In this document: positions 60,393 through 64,000 of the stretch, one piece after another | How positions within the stretch are numbered: position 1 is the stretch's first letter | How the letters are laid out: the number at the start of each line of letters is the position of its first letter | Assembly: GCA_034003625.1 (NCBI GenBank) | Contig: JAVEYG010000007.1 | Coordinates: 65,129 to 129,128, forward strand | DNA length: 64,000 nt | Reading direction: 5' to 3' | DNA from: GWE2-42-39 sp034003625 | GTDB taxonomy: Bacteria > Bacteroidota > Bacteroidia > Bacteroidales > Prolixibacteraceae | Translations under genes and position numbers: made by a program | The notes under the pieces: model-generated | Told to the model about the DNA's origin: nothing | Databases searched by the model: none | What the model saw: the letters and a program-made list of their open reading frames with translations, nothing else

Positions 60393-62468
60393 ATGGAACA
60401 TGAATCACACGAACTGGTCAAGCTGCATGAAGGGTTTCGATTCTTTAGCTATGTACTGCTTTTTGCATCGTTGTACCTGACCCAGCTGAATTATTTCATT
60501 CTGAAAGGAATACAAATACCTGCTTTTCATTCCGTGATCGAAAAGATGCAGAACCTGAAATTCATGGCCAGTTTGTATCCTTCCAAAGTCGTTTGCCTGG
60601 TTTTCCTGGCCATCACCTGCATTGGCACCAAAGCCCATAAGGACCGGGAACTGCTGGTTTCAACCATTGTCGGACAAACCATAGCGGGATTGATCCTTTA
60701 CTGGGGAAGCCTGGCTGTATTCAAATCCTTTCCGGCAGTTTACTTAGGTCTGACCTTTGCCGGATTTGTTTTGCTAAACATCGGTTTTGACAACATCTCC
60801 AAACTGATCAACGTCAATTTGATGAAAGACCGCTTTAACGTGGAGAACGAAAGCTTTCCGCAGGAAGAAACGCTGAAGGCAAACGAGTATTCGGTTAACC
60901 TGCCGACAATCTACCAGTACAAAGGCAATGAGCATACCGGCTGGATCAACATTGTGAATCCCTTTCGGGCAACTATGGTGATCGGAACGCCCGGTTCCGG
61001 AAAATCTTTTTCAGTAGTGCTGCCCTTTATCCGGCAGCACCTGAAAAAAGGATTTTCGATGTGCGTCTATGATTTTAAGTACCCCGATTTATCGTTGGTG
61101 ACTTATAACCATTTTCTGAGAGCAAAGAAAACCGGAAAGCTGCCGGAAGCAGCCCGGTTTTATGTAATCAATTTTGAGAATATTGAAAAGTCATTCCGGT
61201 GCAATCCGTTAGCTCCTGAGTGGATGGAAAGTCCGATTGATGCCTTCGAGTCTTCCCGGACAATCCTGTATAACCTGAACCGGGAATGGATACGCCAGCA
61301 GGGGGAGTTTTTCTCTGAATCAGCCGTTTCCTTTTTTGCTGCCGTCATGTGGTTTTTGAAAAAGTACCAGGACGGAATGTTCTGCACCCTGCCACATGCC
61401 ATTGAACTGCTTCAAATGGATTACGACGATTTGTTTGCCATCCTGGAACAGGAAAAAGATGTGGCCAACATCATTAACCCGTTTATCAATGCGCACAAAC
61501 GCGGGGCCAGGGAGCAGTTGGAAGGACAGTTGGGAAGCCTGAAGATTGCCATTTCGAAGATCATCAGCCCGGAGATTTACTGGATCTGTTCAGGAAATGA
61601 TTTTTCGCTGGACATCAACAACGTTAAAGCGCCTAAAGTTCTTTGCCTTGCCAATAACCCGCTTCGTGTGGAAATGTACGGGGCAGTTCTGTCATTGTAC
61701 ATCACCCGGATGCTGAAAGTCATCAACAAAAAGGGACAACAACCGTCATCACTGATCTTTGATGAGCTACCGACCATTTACTTCCGTGGACTGGATACGC
61801 TGATTGCGACAGCCCGAAGCAACCGAATCTCGACACTATTAGGAGTTCAGACCATTGATCAACTAATTCGCGATTACGGGAAAGAGCAGGCCAATGCCAT
61901 CACCAGTAACATCGGCAATATTTTTTGCGGTCAGGCAGCAGGCGAGACGGCCAAGTTTATCCAGAACCGGATGGGAAAAATACTTCAGGAACGTCAGTCG
62001 CTCAACATCAACCGGAATGTTCAGTCGGCAACATTCTCCACCCAACTGGATTTTCTGGTACCGGAGGGTAAGATTGCCACATTACCGCAAGGGTACATGG
62101 TTGGGCAAGTGGCCGACAACTTCGGAGAAGTAATCGGACAGAAGAACTTTAACTGTCTGGTGCATGTCGATGTGAAAGCGCAACAGTGGGAGGAAGGCCG
62201 TTACAAGCCAATCCCGGATTTTTATCGTTTCGACAATATTCCTGAAGTTCTGGAACGAAACCGCAACAAGATACAGAATGACATCCGCAGAATAGCCAAC
62301 CAGAGACCGGACCCGGATCAAAAGGAGAAGCCCGGATCAAATACACTACAGCATGAAAATCCCGATAAAAACCCGAACAATGCTCTGTCCAGGAATCTGA
62401 AACCTAATCAAAAGCTTAACCAGGAGTCAAATCAAAAAACAACACATAAGTCAAATTCGAAAAAGTAA
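60393..62468 (+). CDS. VirD4-type coupling protein (TraG/MobC-like)
   Basis: 691 residues. N-terminal membrane helices (about 20-140, YVLLFASLYLTQLNYFIL and more), then the AAA+ domain with Walker A IGTPGSGKSFSVVLPF at about 197-212, Walker B SLIFDELPTIYFRGLDTLI near 455, and motifs NIGNIFCGQAAGETAK and GKIATLPQGYMVGQ. It recruits the relaxase-DNA complex to the channel. A long Asn/Gln/Lys-rich tail (about 630-691) may bind DNA or the relaxase. Placed directly after traN, a position different from the CTnDOT tra-plus-mob arrangement. Confidence 0.9.
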   Translation: MEHESHELVKLHEGFRFFSYVLLFASLYLTQLNYFILKGIQIPAFHSVIEKMQNLKFMASLYPSKVVCLVFLAITCIGTKAHKDRELLVSTIVGQTIAGLILYWGSLAVFKSFPAVYLGLTFAGFVLLNIGFDNISKLINVNLMKDRFNVENESFPQEETLKANEYSVNLPTIYQYKGNEHTGWINIVNPFRATMVIGTPGSGKSFSVVLPFIRQHLKKGFSMCVYDFKYPDLSLVTYNHFLRAKKTGKLPEAARFYVINFENIEKSFRCNPLAPEWMESPIDAFESSRTILYNLNREWIRQQGEFFSESAVSFFAAVMWFLKKYQDGMFCTLPHAIELLQMDYDDLFAILEQEKDVANIINPFINAHKRGAREQLEGQLGSLKIAISKIISPEIYWICSGNDFSLDINNVKAPKVLCLANNPLRVEMYGAVLSLYITRMLKVINKKGQQPSSLIFDELPTIYFRGLDTLIATARSNRISTLLGVQTIDQLIRDYGKEQANAITSNIGNIFCGQAAGETAKFIQNRMGKILQERQSLNINRNVQSATFSTQLDFLVPEGKIATLPQGYMVGQVADNFGEVIGQKNFNCLVHVDVKAQQWEEGRYKPIPDFYRFDNIPEVLERNRNKIQNDIRRIANQRPDPDQKEKPGSNTLQHENPDKNPNNALSRNLKPNQKLNQESNQKTTHKSNSKK

Positions 62469-62475
62469 ACACACC

Positions 62476-62991
62476 ATGATTGAAAACACCACCTACTTTA
62501 AATGCAGACCATCCCAACTGATGAACCTGCAAACCTTTTTACTGACAATTCTTGCCATACCGATTTTGGTCCTTTTGACGATTATGCTGGAAGAACAACA
62601 GGTAAGTTCAATCTTGCCGGAAAAGATGGCAGTTCATATTGACCGGCTTCCAATCTACCTTTCGGTATATGTCCTGATCAACCTGTTTTGGCAAATCCTG
62701 AAGGTCTGGTGCATTTGCTATGAAATTGATCCTGAAAAGCTAAAGTACTCATCAGGGATCATTCTCCGAAAACATGAATTTGTCGAAAATTACAGGATCA
62801 AAGATTTTTTAATAGAAAAACCTTTGATCTACAGAATATTCGATCTGGGTAACCTGACGATTTATACCTCTGATAAAACCACGCCAATCCTGCATTTATA
62901 TGCCATCCGAAAGCCGAAAGAAAAGTACCAAATCCTTCGCGGACTGGTGGAACTCAGCCGAAAAGAAAAACATGTTTACGAAATTGATTAG
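62476..62991 (+). CDS. Small membrane protein, PH-domain-like
   Basis: 171 residues. Two membrane segments (LLTILAIPILVLLTIML and LPIYLSVYVLINLFWQILKV), then a bacterial PH-like part (YKVYEIDPEKLKYSSGIILRK ... LEKPLIYRIFDLGNLTIYTSD), resembling YdbS/DUF-type PH membrane proteins. Found 7 bases after the coupling protein, so cotranscribed. Role in transfer unknown; may anchor a cytoplasmic partner. Confidence 0.6.
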   Translation: MIENTTYFKCRPSQLMNLQTFLLTILAIPILVLLTIMLEEQQVSSILPEKMAVHIDRLPIYLSVYVLINLFWQILKVWCICYEIDPEKLKYSSGIILRKHEFVENYRIKDFLIEKPLIYRIFDLGNLTIYTSDKTTPILHLYAIRKPKEKYQILRGLVELSRKEKHVYEID

Positions 62992-63054
62992 CGATCAACA
63001 GAATATAATCAGAAATAACAGCCATTAGTATTACCAATTTAAATTTTAAAAGCT

Positions 63055-63741
63055 ATGGAACAACAACAAAGTACGCGAATGTCAATGGATCAGATCCCAT
63101 TTGACAAGCTCGAAAAAGTCGGTATCAAAGCCGATCTGATCAAGCAAATGGAAAAACAGGAAATGACCGATTTTCTGAACGGATTTCGTTCGGATAAACT
63201 CTACACGGTAAATGCCCGGATCGGAAACGAAGATTACAAAATCCCGGCTAAAATCCGCTTGCAGAGTAAGGAAGACGGGTCAGTGGACATCAGAATCCAT
63301 CCCATCCAACGGCTAAATGTCCCGGATGAATACATGGGTCACAAGTTTACCAAGGAAGAAAAGGGGGCTTTGCTTAACGATAGAAACCTGGGCAAAACAG
63401 TTGAACTGACAGGACGAGATGGAAAAAAAGACAATTATTACCTGTCCATCGATTCCAAAACCAACGAGCTGATCCCGCTCAGGACCAAAATGATTCAGGT
63501 ACCGGAAAAGATAAAAGGAGTAACCCTTTCATCGGAACAAAAAGAAAAGTTGGCATCAGGACAAAAAGTTGTAGTAGACGGAATGATGGGTAAGAATGAA
63601 AAAAAATTCTCAGCCACGCTCCAGGTTGATGCTGCCGGACGGAACATCAGTTTTTCACAGTTTAAACAGGAAAAATCCGAAGATTTAAAAACCGATGCCA
63701 AACAATCGGAAAAACAAGGGGCCAGACAAAAGGTCCACTAA
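63055..63741 (+). CDS. DUF4099/DUF3945 conjugative-element protein
   Basis: 228 residues. N-terminal DUF4099-like part (QIPFDKLEKVGIKADLI, then ARIGNEDYKIPAKIRL, about 1-95), followed by two DUF3945-type repeats: HKFTKEEKGALLNDRNLGKTVEL with the ISTxTNELIPLR-like end, and VTLSSEQKEKLASGQKVVV. C-terminal part is Lys/Gln/Glu-rich. These domains are frequent in Bacteroidota conjugative elements, often next to primase or topoisomerase genes. No biochemical role is established. Confidence 0.8.
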   Translation: MEQQQSTRMSMDQIPFDKLEKVGIKADLIKQMEKQEMTDFLNGFRSDKLYTVNARIGNEDYKIPAKIRLQSKEDGSVDIRIHPIQRLNVPDEYMGHKFTKEEKGALLNDRNLGKTVELTGRDGKKDNYYLSIDSKTNELIPLRTKMIQVPEKIKGVTLSSEQKEKLASGQKVVVDGMMGKNEKKFSATLQVDAAGRNISFSQFKQEKSEDLKTDAKQSEKQGARQKVH

Positions 63742-64000
63742 AGTAAATAACAGGTCTCGTTTTCAAAACCGGAAGGGGAAATTCTGAAGAGCAGGTTTCC
63801 CTTTCTTTTTGGCAAAAGTCGAAAAAATGACAATGAAAGTTCAACGAGAAAAGGCAAAAAGTCAGGGAGAAAATCTTATTCAAAGTGGGGAATGCAAGAT
63901 ACTATTATAAAAAGCAAATTTTAGAAGCATTTTTTTTGCAGAAAAGACAGCTTGAAGAGGTTGGTTTCTACCTGGAACTAACGTAGGCAATGCAAGATGT
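63742..64000. other. Unassigned right edge of the window
   Basis: No gene recognised. A short open stretch at about 63850-63990 without an ATG reads charged residues, and GCAATGCAAGAT recurs near 63890 and 63985 in slightly different form. The next gene of the element probably begins beyond the edge. Confidence 0.4.

Larger units (their letters stand above)
46300..64000. mobile_element. Integrative conjugative element, CTnDOT-like, left part
   Basis: The block carries RteC-like regulation, small DNA-binding proteins, a DnaC-like ATPase and a colinear tra operon of the Bacteroidota type IV secretion class (traE to traN), plus a VirD4-type coupling protein and DUF3945. Integrase, excision genes and relaxase are not in the window, so the element continues to the right. 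The left boundary is approximate and is set only by gene content. Confidence 0.8.

Overview
The window comes from a Bacteroidota chromosome, most likely a polysaccharide-degrading member of the Marinilabiliales/Prolixibacteraceae type (order-level placement is inference). The evidence is three SusC/SusD pairs, a FecI/FecR pair, a type IX secretion tail on one enzyme, TAnnTTTG-like promoter elements, and a CTnDOT-type conjugation operon. No rRNA, tRNA or CRISPR array was seen.

Region 1 (1-5490) is the 3' part of a hydrogenase-4/complex-I-like membrane operon (hyfB end, hyfC, hyfE, hyfF, hyfG, and a ferredoxin-hyfI fusion). The large subunit lacks all the NiFe cysteines, and the small subunit keeps only one of the four usual proximal-cluster cysteines. 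It therefore looks like an 'energy-converting hydrogenase-related' (Ehr) complex rather than a hydrogenase. A bidirectional terminator, an inverted repeat and a decayed tyrosine-recombinase tail follow (5491-6422).

Region 2 (6423-46285) is a large polysaccharide utilisation locus. A divergent ECF sigma/FecR-type anti-sigma pair precedes SusC1 (the only SusC here with an STN signalling domain), SusD1 and an unrecognised lipoprotein. SusC2/D2 and SusC3/D3 follow, ending at a strong hairpin. Next come a pectate-lyase-like protein with a T9SS tail, an agarase-like GH-A enzyme, a sulfatase, two amidohydrolases, and a tightly packed cytoplasmic module (AgaS-like isomerase/deaminase, KbaZ-like aldolase subunit, PfkB kinase, class II aldolase). 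The locus closes with a GH5-like enzyme, a third amidohydrolase, a GH36, a GH2, a DMT-type transporter and a GH20 hexosaminidase. The simplest reading is release of sugars from a sulfated, GalNAc- and galactose-containing glycan at the cell surface and in the periplasm, uptake through SusCD, and conversion of galactosamine-6-phosphate through tagatose-6-phosphate to triose phosphates.

Region 3 (about 46300-64000) is the left part of an integrative conjugative element. It runs rteC, a small cysteine protein, an HTH protein, a DT-repeat DNA-binding-like protein and a DnaC-like ATPase. A palindrome-rich stretch of about 950 bp follows, and then a tra operon: small membrane protein, traE, traF, traG (VirB4), traI-like, an unknown, traJ, traK, traL-like, traM, traN, a VirD4-type coupling protein, a PH-like membrane protein and a DUF4099/DUF3945 protein. 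Integrase, relaxase and the right end lie outside. The element carries several undescribed-looking DNA structures: an ~89-bp imperfect inverted repeat, a 22-bp bipartite palindrome duplicated ahead of two gene blocks, iteron-like ATACCGGTAT palindromes inside a gene, and a candidate oriT region.
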